Below are positions 7,850-16,868 of a stretch of DNA of 42,191 nucleotides, piece after piece. The stretch is from a gamma proteobacterium endosymbiont of Lamellibrachia anaximandri (GTDB lineage: Bacteria; Pseudomonadota; Gammaproteobacteria; Chromatiales; Chromatiaceae). Both the position numbers and the translations under genes were made by a program. Numbering within the stretch: the stretch's first letter is position 1; every line of letters starts with the position of its first letter. Below the pieces are notes generated by a model. It worked only from the letters and a program-made list of their open reading frames with translations. It had not been told where the DNA came from and did not search any database. The DNA is taken from NCBI GenBank assembly GCA_016756855.1, contig JAESPD010000032.1, positions 1 to 42,191 of the forward strand, written 5' to 3'.

Positions 7850-8164
7850 GTGAACGAGGCGACCATTTTTCGTGAGGGCGCTTTTCACTTTCGGGTGGAG
7901 GGGGATTTGACCTTTTCCACTGCGCGGAGTCTGCTTGCCCAGTCGCAGGAGTTGTTCAACCCCTCTCAGGGGATCTCCATTGATCTTTCACATACCAAAC
8001 GTACCGATAGCGCAGGTCTCGCGCTATTGCTGGAGTGGATGAAGCGTGCGCAGGATCATGGGGCGAGCCTGGAGGTCTCCGGCATGCCGCAGGCGCTGAT
8101 TGCTATCGCAGGACTGTGTAATCTGGAAGACCTGCTGCTGACGGTGACCGCCAAGACGCCTTGA
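7850..8164 (+). CDS. mlaB: MlaB, STAS-domain regulator of the Mla transporter
   Basis: 104 residues forming a STAS domain that binds MlaF and supports its activity. The functional TDSAGL motif is present (T52-D53-S54), at the same position as the important threonine of E. coli MlaB. The start is GTG 7850, ten bases after mlaD; the longer open frame begins inside mlaD and adds unrelated basic sequence. In E. coli the order is mlaF-E-D-C-B, so the direct D-to-B junction here means mlaC was lost or moved. Confidence 0.85.
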   Translation: MNEATIFREGAFHFRVEGDLTFSTARSLLAQSQELFNPSQGISIDLSHTKRTDSAGLALLLEWMKRAQDHGASLEVSGMPQALIAIAGLCNLEDLLLTVTAKTP

Positions 8165-8180
8165 AAGCGTATCGACAGAC

Positions 8181-9350
8181 GTGGACCAGTCCCCGATTTT
8201 TTTCACCCTCTTCCTGATATTTTCCGGTGCGGCGGTGCTGGCCACTGCCGCTCTGTTGGTGCGTCAGGCGCTGCTGATTTCGTATATCGTACTGGGTGCG
8301 TTGTTCGGCCCCTGGGGGCTGCATCTCATCGGCGACCCCGAGACAGTGAAGGAGATAGCCCATATCGGCATCATCTTCCTGTTGTTTCTGCTTGGTCTGG
8401 ACCTGCAGCCGAAAGAGCTGTTGGGCATGGTGCGCAAGACCACGCTGGTTACGCTCATCAGCTCCCTCATTTTTGCATTCATCGGTGCGGTTCTGGCCTT
8501 TTCGTTTGGTTTCGACCCGATCGAGTGTCTTGTGATCGGTGGGGCGGTGACCTTCTCCAGCACTATTATCGGCCTGAAATTGCTGCCGACCACGGTGCTG
8601 CATCATCAACGTACCGGTGAGATCATCGTCAGCATCCTGTTGTTGCAGGATTTGCTGGCGATTGCCATGCTGCTGATGTTGCAGGGCGGCAGCAGCGAGA
8701 TGAACCGGGCGCTGCACATCGTCCTGCTTTTGCTGGCCCTGCCGTTGATGGTTGGCGGCGGCTGGCTGGTTGCCCGGTTTATGCTCATACCCTTGATCCG
8801 GCGTTTCAGCAAGATCAAAGAGTATATCTTCCTGATGGCGATAGGCTGGTGTCTGGCCATGGCTGAACTGGCGGGTGTGCTGGGGCTGTCCCATGAGATC
8901 GGCGCCTTTATTGCCGGCATCTCGCTGGCGACCAGTCCAATAGCGATCTATATCGCTGAAAGCTTGAAACCGCTCCGGGATTTTTTTCTGATCCTCTTCT
9001 TTTTCTCTCTTGGGGCAGGTTTCAATCTGGAGATGTTGCCGGCAGTCGTGTTACCTGCACTACTGTTGGCGGGGCTGCTGCTGTTGATCAAACCCTGGGT
9101 CTTTCGTCGTCTGCTCTATCATGCCGGCGAGGATAACGAGCGGAGTCGTGAAGTGGGTTTTCGCCTGGGACAACTCAGTGAATTCTCCCTGCTTGTCGCG
9201 GTTCTGGCCTATGATCTGGGGGAGATCGGGGCAGAGGCTTCATATCTGATTCAGCTCAGCACCCTGTTTACTTTTCTGGTGTCGACCTATTACATCGTGC
9301 TGCGATTTTATACACCTATGGCCATTTCAGACCGCTTGCGGCGGGACTGA
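8181..9350 (+). CDS. CPA2-family cation:proton antiporter
   Basis: 389 residues and about 12 hydrophobic segments, of the monovalent cation:proton antiporter-2 (KefB/Na-H exchanger-like) family. Supporting stretches are GIIFLLFLLGLDLQPKELL, the unwound-helix region FSSTIIGLKLL, and LLQDLLAIAMLL, which carries the acidic residue typical of the family. GFRLGQLSEFSLLVAVLA is also characteristic. The C-terminal nucleotide-binding TrkA-N domain of Kef proteins is absent, so this is the short membrane-only form. Start GTG 8181, sixteen bases after mlaB, suggests readthrough from the mla operon. Substrate (Na+ or K+) cannot be told from the sequence. Confidence 0.85.
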   Translation: MDQSPIFFTLFLIFSGAAVLATAALLVRQALLISYIVLGALFGPWGLHLIGDPETVKEIAHIGIIFLLFLLGLDLQPKELLGMVRKTTLVTLISSLIFAFIGAVLAFSFGFDPIECLVIGGAVTFSSTIIGLKLLPTTVLHHQRTGEIIVSILLLQDLLAIAMLLMLQGGSSEMNRALHIVLLLLALPLMVGGGWLVARFMLIPLIRRFSKIKEYIFLMAIGWCLAMAELAGVLGLSHEIGAFIAGISLATSPIAIYIAESLKPLRDFFLILFFFSLGAGFNLEMLPAVVLPALLLAGLLLLIKPWVFRRLLYHAGEDNERSREVGFRLGQLSEFSLLVAVLAYDLGEIGAEASYLIQLSTLFTFLVSTYYIVLRFYTPMAISDRLRRD

Positions 9351-9376
9351 TAAACTTGAAAGGGATGGGAAATTGA

Positions 9377-10252
9377 ATGTGGGAGATCGTCGAGCGGGTC
9401 GAAATCATATTGGGTTTGATTGCATTGGCGCTGAGCCTGATATTTTGGTCGAGAAAAAAATCTGTCGATTGGCGGAATAAGAAGAACCGGGGTTATGTAG
9501 AACTGGAAACGACACAAGCTCAGACAGGGCTTGCGGTGCCGGACTGTTTCAATGACAGTTACAGTTCAAGAATGGCCACGTCCAAGAGTGATATGAAAGT
9601 GGTTCTGGAGTTAAGGCGCGCCTCTTTTAGCGGTAAGGTGATTGTCCCCGACAGGACCTATTGGGCCTGCCAGCGTCTTAATGCCTATGCAATGAAGGTC
9701 GTTTTCGATTTCACCGGGACGCCGATAGGATATTGGGGGGTGGTGCCGGTGGCGGAGGAGACCTACCACAGTTTTCTCGACAACAAGATCTCCCATGAAG
9801 AGATTCTGACCCGGGATGCGTTGGGCTGGAGGTCGATTGATCGGGACAACGTCTATCTCTACATCATAGGTATCGCGGTGCCGCCGAAAGGTGAAAAGCG
9901 GAGTGATGAGGACCATCGGAATTCCGGCAAGGTAATGGGCGATCTGGTGGCGTTCGTCCTTTTTCTCCTGGCCCGATTGAAGGTGAAGGGGGTGTTTGTC
10001 TACCCCAGCACACAGAATGGGCTGCGTACCCTAAAACACTTGAAACGTTCGAAGCGTCTTAACCACTTCAAGTCACTCAGTACTGGGGTAAATATTGGCG
10101 GAAATGCAAAGCAGCCCCTCTATTTTGTTGAGGAACAGAATATCGAGCGGTTCAGAGGTGAACTGGATGGGCTGCTGTCGACGATCAAGGGGCTGCCCAT
10201 CTGGGATGAACAGGAGAAAAATCGTTTTCTGCAACTGCTTGAGCCGATCTGA
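9377..10252 (+). CDS. Membrane-anchored GNAT-like protein
   Basis: 291 residues. One hydrophobic helix at residues 9-24 (EIILGLIALALSLIFW), followed by basic SRKK, predicts an N-in/C-in or monotopic anchor with a cytoplasmic domain. The domain contains GTPIGYWGVVPVAEETYHSF (about residues 114-133) and a VYLYIIGIAV strand, which resemble the beta-4/beta-5 region of GNAT acyltransferase-fold proteins. A clear acetyl-CoA pyrophosphate loop (Q/RxxGxG/A) is not obvious. ATG 9377 is preceded by GGGATGGGA. It sits between the antiporter and murA, where many relatives carry a BolA/IbaG gene. Function unknown. Confidence 0.5.
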   Translation: MWEIVERVEIILGLIALALSLIFWSRKKSVDWRNKKNRGYVELETTQAQTGLAVPDCFNDSYSSRMATSKSDMKVVLELRRASFSGKVIVPDRTYWACQRLNAYAMKVVFDFTGTPIGYWGVVPVAEETYHSFLDNKISHEEILTRDALGWRSIDRDNVYLYIIGIAVPPKGEKRSDEDHRNSGKVMGDLVAFVLFLLARLKVKGVFVYPSTQNGLRTLKHLKRSKRLNHFKSLSTGVNIGGNAKQPLYFVEEQNIERFRGELDGLLSTIKGLPIWDEQEKNRFLQLLEPI

Positions 10253-11662
<1,410 letters not shown>

Positions 11663-11680
11663 TGGTGTCAGGAAACGAAA

Positions 11681-12364
11681 ATGAAAAGCATGAAATTTGA
11701 CGTACCTGTCACTATCGCACTCTCCAAGGGACGTATCTTCAAACAGAGTCTGCCCTTGCTGGCGTATGCCGGTATTGAGCCGCTGGACGATCCGGAGACC
11801 AGTCGCAAGCTGATTCTGGACACCAATCACGAACAGGTGAAACTGGTGATTATCCGCGCCACCGACGTACCGACTTATGTCCAGTACGGGGCGGCGGATC
11901 TGGGCGTGGCAGGCAAGGATGTCTTGCTGGAACATGGTGGCGAGGGGCTCTATGAACCCCTCGATCTGAAGATCGCCCGCTGCCGTATGATGACTGCCGG
12001 TTTCAAGGACGCAGTGGCCGACAGGCCGGGACGTCTGCGAGTCGCCACCAAATATGTGAAGAGCGCCCAGCGCTACTACGCTTCGCTGGGGCAGCAGGTG
12101 GAGATCATCAAACTCTACGGCTCCATGGAGCTTGCGCCTATCGTCGGCCTGGCGGATCTGATCGTCGATCTGGTTGAGAGCGGCAACACGCTGAAAGCCA
12201 ATGGACTGGTGCCGCTGGAACATATCGCCGATATCAGTTCCCGCTTGATCATCAACAAGGCTGCCTGGAAGATGAAACACGCCACGATGATGGCGCTGAA
12301 AGAGGCGATAGCTGAGGTGGTGGAGCGTGATGCCGCAGGAGAACGTAGGCCCGATCAAGCGTAG
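11681..12364 (+). CDS. hisG: HisG, ATP phosphoribosyltransferase (short form)
   Basis: 227 residues. It performs the first step of histidine synthesis, joining ATP and PRPP. The catalytic-domain motifs are [13 protein letters not shown] near the N terminus, [10 protein letters not shown], and the PRPP loop [18 protein letters not shown]. The C-terminal regulatory ACT-like domain is absent, so this is the short HisG form that needs HisZ as a partner; hisZ is not in the window. AGGAA at 11670-11674 supports ATG 11681. The last residues (GERRPDQA) and the TAG at 12362-12364 come from an inserted REP doublet rather than from hisG itself. Confidence 0.94.
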   Translation: MKSMKFDVPVTIALSKGRIFKQSLPLLAYAGIEPLDDPETSRKLILDTNHEQVKLVIIRATDVPTYVQYGAADLGVAGKDVLLEHGGEGLYEPLDLKIARCRMMTAGFKDAVADRPGRLRVATKYVKSAQRYYASLGQQVEIIKLYGSMELAPIVGLADLIVDLVESGNTLKANGLVPLEHIADISSRLIINKAAWKMKHATMMALKEAIAEVVERDAAGERRPDQA

Positions 12365-12422
12365 CGGATCGGGCGTTTCGAAAAAAGGCGTTGCCGGTTC
12401 CGCTGCGCTTGAACCGGCCTAC
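12345..12422. repeat. REP-like inverted doublet C between hisG and hisD
   Basis: Unit 1 (12345-12374) has arms CCCGATC/GATCGGG around AAGCGTAGCG. Unit 2 (about 12392-12422), inverted, has arms GGTTC/GAACC around AAGCGCAGCG. The doublet overlaps the end of hisG and supplies its stop codon. In mRNA it would form two strong hairpins 37 bases before the hisD start. Confidence 0.85.
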
Positions 12423-12458
12423 TTCTTCGTGTTCCAAAAACATGTAGGGATCAGATCC

Positions 12459-13760
12459 ATGGCCGACATTCGCATACTGAACACCGCCGATGAGGGTTTC
12501 CAGTCGCAGCTGGATGCGCTGTTGGCCTGGGAGTCGGTATCAGACAAGGCGGTGAACGACACTGTCAATAATATCATCGACGAGATTCGTAGGCGTGGAG
12601 ATGCGGCACTGGTCGATTTTACCAACCGCTTCGACCGCTGGCAGGCTGAGAGCCCGGCGCATCTGGAGATCTCGCTGGAACGGCTGGAGCAGGCCTGGCG
12701 GCAGATCCCACAGGCGCAGCAGCAGGCGCTGCAGGTTGCTGCAGGCCGGGTGCGTGCCTACGCCGAACATCAGAAGATGGAGTCCTGGTCCTATACCGAG
12801 GCGGACGGCACACTGTTGGGGCAACAGGTGACCCCGCTGGAGCGGGTCGGACTCTATGTGCCTGGTGGCAAGGCGGCCTACCCCTCCTCAGTGTTGATGA
12901 ATGCCATACCCGCCAAGGTGGCCGGTGTCCCGGAGCTGATCATGGTGGTGCCGACGCCGGGTGGTGAGCTGAATGAACTGGTGTTGGCGGCAGCCCACGT
13001 CTCCGGTGTGGACCGGGTCTTCGCCGTTGGCGGCGCCCAGGCGGTGGCTGCGCTGGCCTACGGCACAGACTCGGTGCCGCCGGTGGACAAGATTGTCGGC
13101 CCAGGCAACATCTATGTCGCTACCGCCAAGCGGGCGGTATTCGGCCAGGTCGGCATCGATATGGTGGCCGGACCTTCTGAAATTCTGGTGGTCTGTGACG
13201 GCAAGACCGATCCTGACTGGATCGCCATGGATCTCTTCTCCCAGGCGGAACACGATGAGGATGCCCAGTCGATCCTGCTCTGCCCGGATGCCGACTACAT
13301 CGCCCAAGTGGCGGCGAGCATCGATAAACTGTTGCCCACCATGGAGCGCCGGGAGATCATCGCCACCGCACTGCGGGTGCGCGGCGCGCTGATCCAGACT
13401 CGTGATATGGATGAGGCGGTGGAGGTGGCGAATTTCATCGCACCTGAGCATCTTGAGCTGTCGGTGGAGGATCCGCAAGCGATGGCAAAGCGGATTCGCC
13501 ATGCCGGGGCGATCTTCATGGGACGCTATACCGCCGAGGCGATGGGCGATTACTGCGCAGGTCCCAACCATGTGCTGCCCACCTCCCGCACAGCGCGCTT
13601 CTCTTCTCCTTTGGGGGTGTATGACTTTCAGAAGCGCTCCAGCCTGATTTTTGCCTCGGCCGCAGGGGCGGTGACCATGGCGGAGACCGCCTCGGTGCTG
13701 GCTCGTGGCGAGGGGCTAACGGCCCATGCGCGCTCCGCAGAGTATCGCGGGAAAAAATGA
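12459..13760 (+). CDS. hisD: HisD, histidinol dehydrogenase
   Basis: 433 residues, the expected length. It is a zinc enzyme that oxidises histidinol to histidine in two NAD-linked steps. Supporting motifs are [33 protein letters not shown], the zinc-ligand stretch [10 protein letters not shown] (Gln and His) and the C-terminal region [23 protein letters not shown] 12459 is chosen because AGGGA at 12446-12450 sits eight bases upstream and the family sequence begins here. An upstream open frame from 12327 reads through the REP doublet and is not coding. It overlaps the next gene by four bases. Confidence 0.95.
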   Translation: MADIRILNTADEGFQSQLDALLAWESVSDKAVNDTVNNIIDEIRRRGDAALVDFTNRFDRWQAESPAHLEISLERLEQAWRQIPQAQQQALQVAAGRVRAYAEHQKMESWSYTEADGTLLGQQVTPLERVGLYVPGGKAAYPSSVLMNAIPAKVAGVPELIMVVPTPGGELNELVLAAAHVSGVDRVFAVGGAQAVAALAYGTDSVPPVDKIVGPGNIYVATAKRAVFGQVGIDMVAGPSEILVVCDGKTDPDWIAMDLFSQAEHDEDAQSILLCPDADYIAQVAASIDKLLPTMERREIIATALRVRGALIQTRDMDEAVEVANFIAPEHLELSVEDPQAMAKRIRHAGAIFMGRYTAEAMGDYCAGPNHVLPTSRTARFSSPLGVYDFQKRSSLIFASAAGAVTMAETASVLARGEGLTAHARSAEYRGKK

Positions 13761-13981
13761 TGGTGTCAGTAGTCACACGTTCAGTGATTACTTGTCCACA
13801 GTGTGGGCATCGTGCCGAAGAGGAGATGCCGACAGATGCCTGTCAGTGGTATTACGAATGCGCCGGTTGTGGTGAACTGCTGCGGCCAAAGCCGGGGGAT
13901 TGCTGCGTTTTCTGCTCCTACGGCAGCGTGCCCTGTCCGCCGGTTCAGCAAGAGGGTGGTTGCTGTGGGGCTGGATTATAG
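13757..13981 (+). CDS. GDCCVxC-domain small cysteine-rich protein
   Basis: 74 residues with eleven cysteines: a CPQC pair (C13/C16), C29, a CAGC pair (C35/C38), the family signature [16 protein letters not shown] (C49, C50, C53, C60) and a terminal GGCCG (C69/C70). This matches the 'GDCCVxC domain-containing (seleno)protein' family. All signature positions here are ordinary Cys codons, so no selenocysteine is needed. Such proteins are often found near metal, particularly mercury, handling genes; none is visible here. ATG 13757 overlaps the hisD stop (ATGA), so it is translated within the his operon. Metal binding is likely; the function is unknown. Confidence 0.8.
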   Translation: MMVSVVTRSVITCPQCGHRAEEEMPTDACQWYYECAGCGELLRPKPGDCCVFCSYGSVPCPPVQQEGGCCGAGL

Positions 13982-14026
13982 GCGGTGTGGCTGGCAGTTT
14001 AGCTGAATATCCCGACAGAGTAAGCG

Positions 14027-15109
14027 ATGAGCGATAACGAAAAACTGAAGCAGTGGGTGCGCCCCGAGATCCGCGCGCTCTCCGCCTATCATGTGCCGGA
14101 TCCCGGTGACATGATCAAGCTCGATGCCATGGAGAATCCCTACACCTGGCCGGATGGGTTGCGCCGGGAGTGGCTCGACCTGCTGGCGGGGGTGGATGTA
14201 AACCGATACCCCGACCCTCAGGCTTCCGACCTGAAGGCGCGGCTGCGGGTTTCGATGTCGGTTCCCGAGGGCGCGGATATCATCCTCGGTAACGGTTCCG
14301 ATGAGCTGATCCAGATGCTGGCGATGAGTGTTGCGGCCCCCGGCCGGACAGTGTTGTCGGTGGACCCCGGATTTGTCATGTACCGCATGATCGCCACCTT
14401 CTGTGGTATGCGTTATGCGGGGGTGTCCCTCAACGGCGATGACTTCAGTCTCGATCTGGAAACCCTGCTGGCGGCTATCGAAAAAGAGCAGCCGGCGCTG
14501 ATCTTTCTTGCCTATCCGAACAATCCTACCGGCAACCTGTTTGACAAAAACGCCATCCAGGATGTTATCGAGGCAGCCCCTGGTCTGGTAGTGGTCGACG
14601 AGGCCTACGCACCTTTTACCAATGAGAGCTTCATGGCTCGCCTGGGCGAGTTCGACAATCTGCTGGTAATGCGCACCGTATCCAAAATGGGGTTGGCGGG
14701 TCTGCGGCTGGGATTGCTGGCGGGTCCGGCAGACTGGTTAGGAGAGGTGGAAAAGACTCGTCTGCCCTACAACATCAATGTGCTGACCCAGGTCAGTGCT
14801 GAATTTGCCTTGGCCCACCAGCCGGTGCTCGATGAGCAGACCTTTGCCGTCCGTGAGGCGCGTGGGCAACTGTTTGCCGAACTCGACGGGATGGAGGGTG
14901 TGACCCCCTATCCATCCGATGCCAACTTCATCCTGCTGCGCGTTCCGCAGGGCAGGGCGCTCTCCCTGTTTGAGGATCTGAAGGGGAGAGGCGTGTTGGT
15001 TAAGAATCTGCATGGCGCCCACCCGCTATTGGAGGACTGCCTGCGGGTCACCGTGGGGACTCCGAGTGAGAACTCGGCCTTTCTTTCTGCGATTTCCGCA
15101 TTACTTTGA
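14027..15109 (+). CDS. hisC: HisC, histidinol-phosphate aminotransferase
   Basis: 360 residues, a class I/II PLP-dependent aminotransferase that converts imidazole acetol phosphate to histidinol phosphate. Seen are the N-terminal KLDAMENPYTWP substrate region, GNGSDELIQML, LAYPNNPTGNLF, VVDEAYAPF and the PLP lysine K220 in TVSKMGLAGLRLG. It follows the GDCCVxC gene by 45 bases and ends the murA-hisG-hisD-hisC run. No clear terminator follows. Confidence 0.95.
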   Translation: MSDNEKLKQWVRPEIRALSAYHVPDPGDMIKLDAMENPYTWPDGLRREWLDLLAGVDVNRYPDPQASDLKARLRVSMSVPEGADIILGNGSDELIQMLAMSVAAPGRTVLSVDPGFVMYRMIATFCGMRYAGVSLNGDDFSLDLETLLAAIEKEQPALIFLAYPNNPTGNLFDKNAIQDVIEAAPGLVVVDEAYAPFTNESFMARLGEFDNLLVMRTVSKMGLAGLRLGLLAGPADWLGEVEKTRLPYNINVLTQVSAEFALAHQPVLDEQTFAVREARGQLFAELDGMEGVTPYPSDANFILLRVPQGRALSLFEDLKGRGVLVKNLHGAHPLLEDCLRVTVGTPSENSAFLSAISALL

Positions 15110-15119
15110 CGTATATCAT

Positions 15120-15147
15120 TTGAAGCTTTCTTGGGCTGAAGTATTTT
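15120..15147 (+). promoter_or_regulatory. Candidate sigma-70 promoter for fadL
   Basis: TTGAAG (15120-15125) and TATTTT (15142-15147) are separated by 16 bases, 90 bases upstream of the fadL-like start. Each hexamer is 4-5 of 6 from consensus. This is the best candidate in the 128-base gap after hisC. Confidence 0.35.
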
Positions 15148-15237
15148 CCCTTGGACGACTAAGGGATTACCCGGATCAACATCCCCAACTGGCCAAAAAG
15201 AATAACTCCTGAAGTCCGTAGTTTGGAGGAGCCTCAA

Positions 15238-16512
15238 ATGAAAAAATATGTCCTATCGCTTGCTCTATTGGTAAGTGTATCTCTCTCAGTACCGGTCGAA
15301 GCGACCAACGGTTACTGGACCCATGGTTATGGGCCAAAGTCAAAGTCGATGGCCGGCGCCTGTGTGGCTATGGCCTTTGGCGCCATGTGCGCGGCAAGCA
15401 ATCCGGCCTCCCTGGCGGTGGTCGGTAACCGTATTGAAGTGGGTGCCTCACTGTTTGCCCCCAAACGGGGTTATACCGCTGATGCCAATCTCCCTCCGGG
15501 AATGGCGCCCATCGAGCCGGGGAAGGTTGAAAGTGAAAACGATCTCTTTCTCATTCCCCATTTCGCAGCCAATTATATGTTGGATGAGGTCAGCTCCATT
15601 GGCATTGCCATAGGTGGCAATGGTGGTATGAATACCGAGTACGACAGGGCGGTGTTTGCACGTTTCAACCCGACGGGTGATCCCCAGTTTGATGCATCGA
15701 GTCCCACCGGCATCGACCTGAAGCAGATGTTCATCGGCATCAGTTATTCGCGTTTGCTGAATGAGCAGCACTCGATCGGCATCACACCGATCCTTTCGAT
15801 TCAGTCTTTCTCGGCTACCGGGCTGGAGCCCTTTAAGCTGATGTCTGAATCGCCTGACCATGTTACCGGTAATGGCACCGATGTCTCTTACGGCGGTGGG
15901 CTGCGAGTGGGCTGGCTGTGGCAATTCGACGAACAGTTGAAGATTGGCGCATCCTACCAGACCAAGATGTGGATGAGCAATTTCGACAAATACAAAGGTC
16001 TGTTTGCGGAACAGGGCAACTTTGATATTCCCGCCAATTTTGATCTGGGTTTCTCCTACATATTTTTACCGGACTGGACCTTCTCCTTCGATTTTCAGCG
16101 CATCCTCTTCTCCGACGTCAATGCGATCGGCAACTCCTCTGTCGGTCCGGTTCCGCCGCTGATGGGGTCGGATGAGGGTTACGGATTCGGCTGGGATGAC
16201 ATGAACGTCTACAAATTTGGCCTGCAGTGGCTCTACAGTCAAGATCTGACGCTCCGGGCAGGTTTCAGCCAGGCATCCAAGCCTTTCGAGAACCAACAGG
16301 CGCTCTTCAACCTCCTGGCGCCCGCCGTGGTTCGACAGCACTACACTGCCGGTTTTGGCTGGAAACTGGAGAGCGAAAGTGAGATCAATGTCTCCTTCAT
16401 GTACGCGCCGGAAGAGAGTGTGGGTGGTACGAGCGAAATGACCGGCCCCCAGACAGGCGAGATATGGATGAGCCAGTGGGAGATAGAGCTGGGTTGGGCT
16501 ACCAGTTTCTAG
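15238..16512 (+). CDS. FadL/TodX-family outer-membrane transporter
   Basis: 424 residues. A signal peptide is clear (MKKYVLSLALLVSVSLSVPV, cleavage probably after EA at about residue 22). The mature protein starts TNGYWTHGYGPKSKSMAGA, the plug-domain opening of FadL/OMPP1 channels, which admit long-chain fatty acids or other hydrophobic compounds across the outer membrane. The remainder alternates in beta-barrel fashion and ends with an aromatic residue (GWATSF), as outer-membrane proteins do. GGAGG at 15225-15229 supports ATG 15238 over an upstream TTG. Substrate cannot be predicted. A REP-containing element follows. Confidence 0.88.
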   Translation: MKKYVLSLALLVSVSLSVPVEATNGYWTHGYGPKSKSMAGACVAMAFGAMCAASNPASLAVVGNRIEVGASLFAPKRGYTADANLPPGMAPIEPGKVESENDLFLIPHFAANYMLDEVSSIGIAIGGNGGMNTEYDRAVFARFNPTGDPQFDASSPTGIDLKQMFIGISYSRLLNEQHSIGITPILSIQSFSATGLEPFKLMSESPDHVTGNGTDVSYGGGLRVGWLWQFDEQLKIGASYQTKMWMSNFDKYKGLFAEQGNFDIPANFDLGFSYIFLPDWTFSFDFQRILFSDVNAIGNSSVGPVPPLMGSDEGYGFGWDDMNVYKFGLQWLYSQDLTLRAGFSQASKPFENQQALFNLLAPAVVRQHYTAGFGWKLESESEINVSFMYAPEESVGGTSEMTGPQTGEIWMSQWEIELGWATSF

Positions 16513-16563
16513 ATAAAGAAGGTGACAGGTTACAGGTGACAGGTATCAGGATCGTTTTGATTT

Positions 16564-16583
16564 TCCCTCCCCGCGGGGAGGGA
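16564..16583. repeat. 20-bp perfect palindrome
   Basis: TCCCTCCCCG followed directly by its exact complement CGGGGAGGGA. It lies about 50 bases after the fadL stop. There is no T run on either side, so it is not a standard intrinsic terminator. It could extrude as a cruciform or act as a hairpin at the fadL mRNA end. Confidence 0.6.
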
Positions 16584-16599
16584 GCCATTCTGTAGTCTT

Positions 16600-16687
16600 G
16601 TAGGCAGGTTCAAGCGTAGCGGAACCGGCAACCTCAATCGCTCATCAAAGCCCGAATGCCCGATCCGCTACGCTTGATCGGGCCTAC
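16600..16687. repeat. REP-like inverted doublet D
   Basis: Unit 1 (16600-16630) has arms GGTTC/GAACC around AAGCGTAGCG. Unit 2 (16656-16687), inverted, has arms CCCGATC/GATCGGG around the same core. The outer ends GTAGGC and GCCTAC are exact complements. Confidence 0.85.
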
Positions 16688-16753
16688 GCGCCTTCAAATA
16701 GAAAAAGAGCTTGCATCCGGTAGCACCTGTCACCTTTTTACCCAGTTCCCAGA

Positions 16754-16782
16754 GGGACACCCCAGAGCCTTCTATGTATAAT
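16754..16782 (+). promoter_or_regulatory. Candidate sigma-70 promoter for the polysaccharide operon
   Basis: A perfect TATAAT at 16777-16782 with GGGACA at 16754-16759, spacer exactly 17 bases. The predicted start near 16789 gives a leader of about 80 bases before the AsnB-type gene. Confidence 0.5.
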
Positions 16783-16868
16783 CCGACGCGTTCGCGGCGT
16801 GATTTGCACCGGGTCGTATCTGCAAATCCGCTTTGTACGGATGCACCTGTAGAGAAAGTAAAATAACT

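Larger units (their letters stand above)
16521..16742. repeat. Composite heptamer-bounded REP element D
   Basis: The left edge is a 7-base-periodic array (GGTGACA GGTTACA in four units, 16521-16550). The right edge has inverse units (CACCTGTCACC at 16724-16734, then TTTTTACC). Inside are a long palindrome (16564-16583) and a REP doublet (16600-16687). The heptamer differs from that of elements A and F (GGTGACA rather than GGTTAAA), but the period and arrangement are the same. Together with the promoter at 16754-16782 it accounts for most of the 356-base gap between fadL and asnB (16513-16868); nothing else is seen there. Confidence 0.7.

Noticed and set aside
12327-12458. Upstream extension of hisD through the REP doublet
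   Set aside because: The family start is MADIRILN with a good ribosome site; the extension encodes repeat sequence.
16564-16583. Intrinsic terminator for fadL
   Set aside because: The palindrome has no loop and no T run on either strand.
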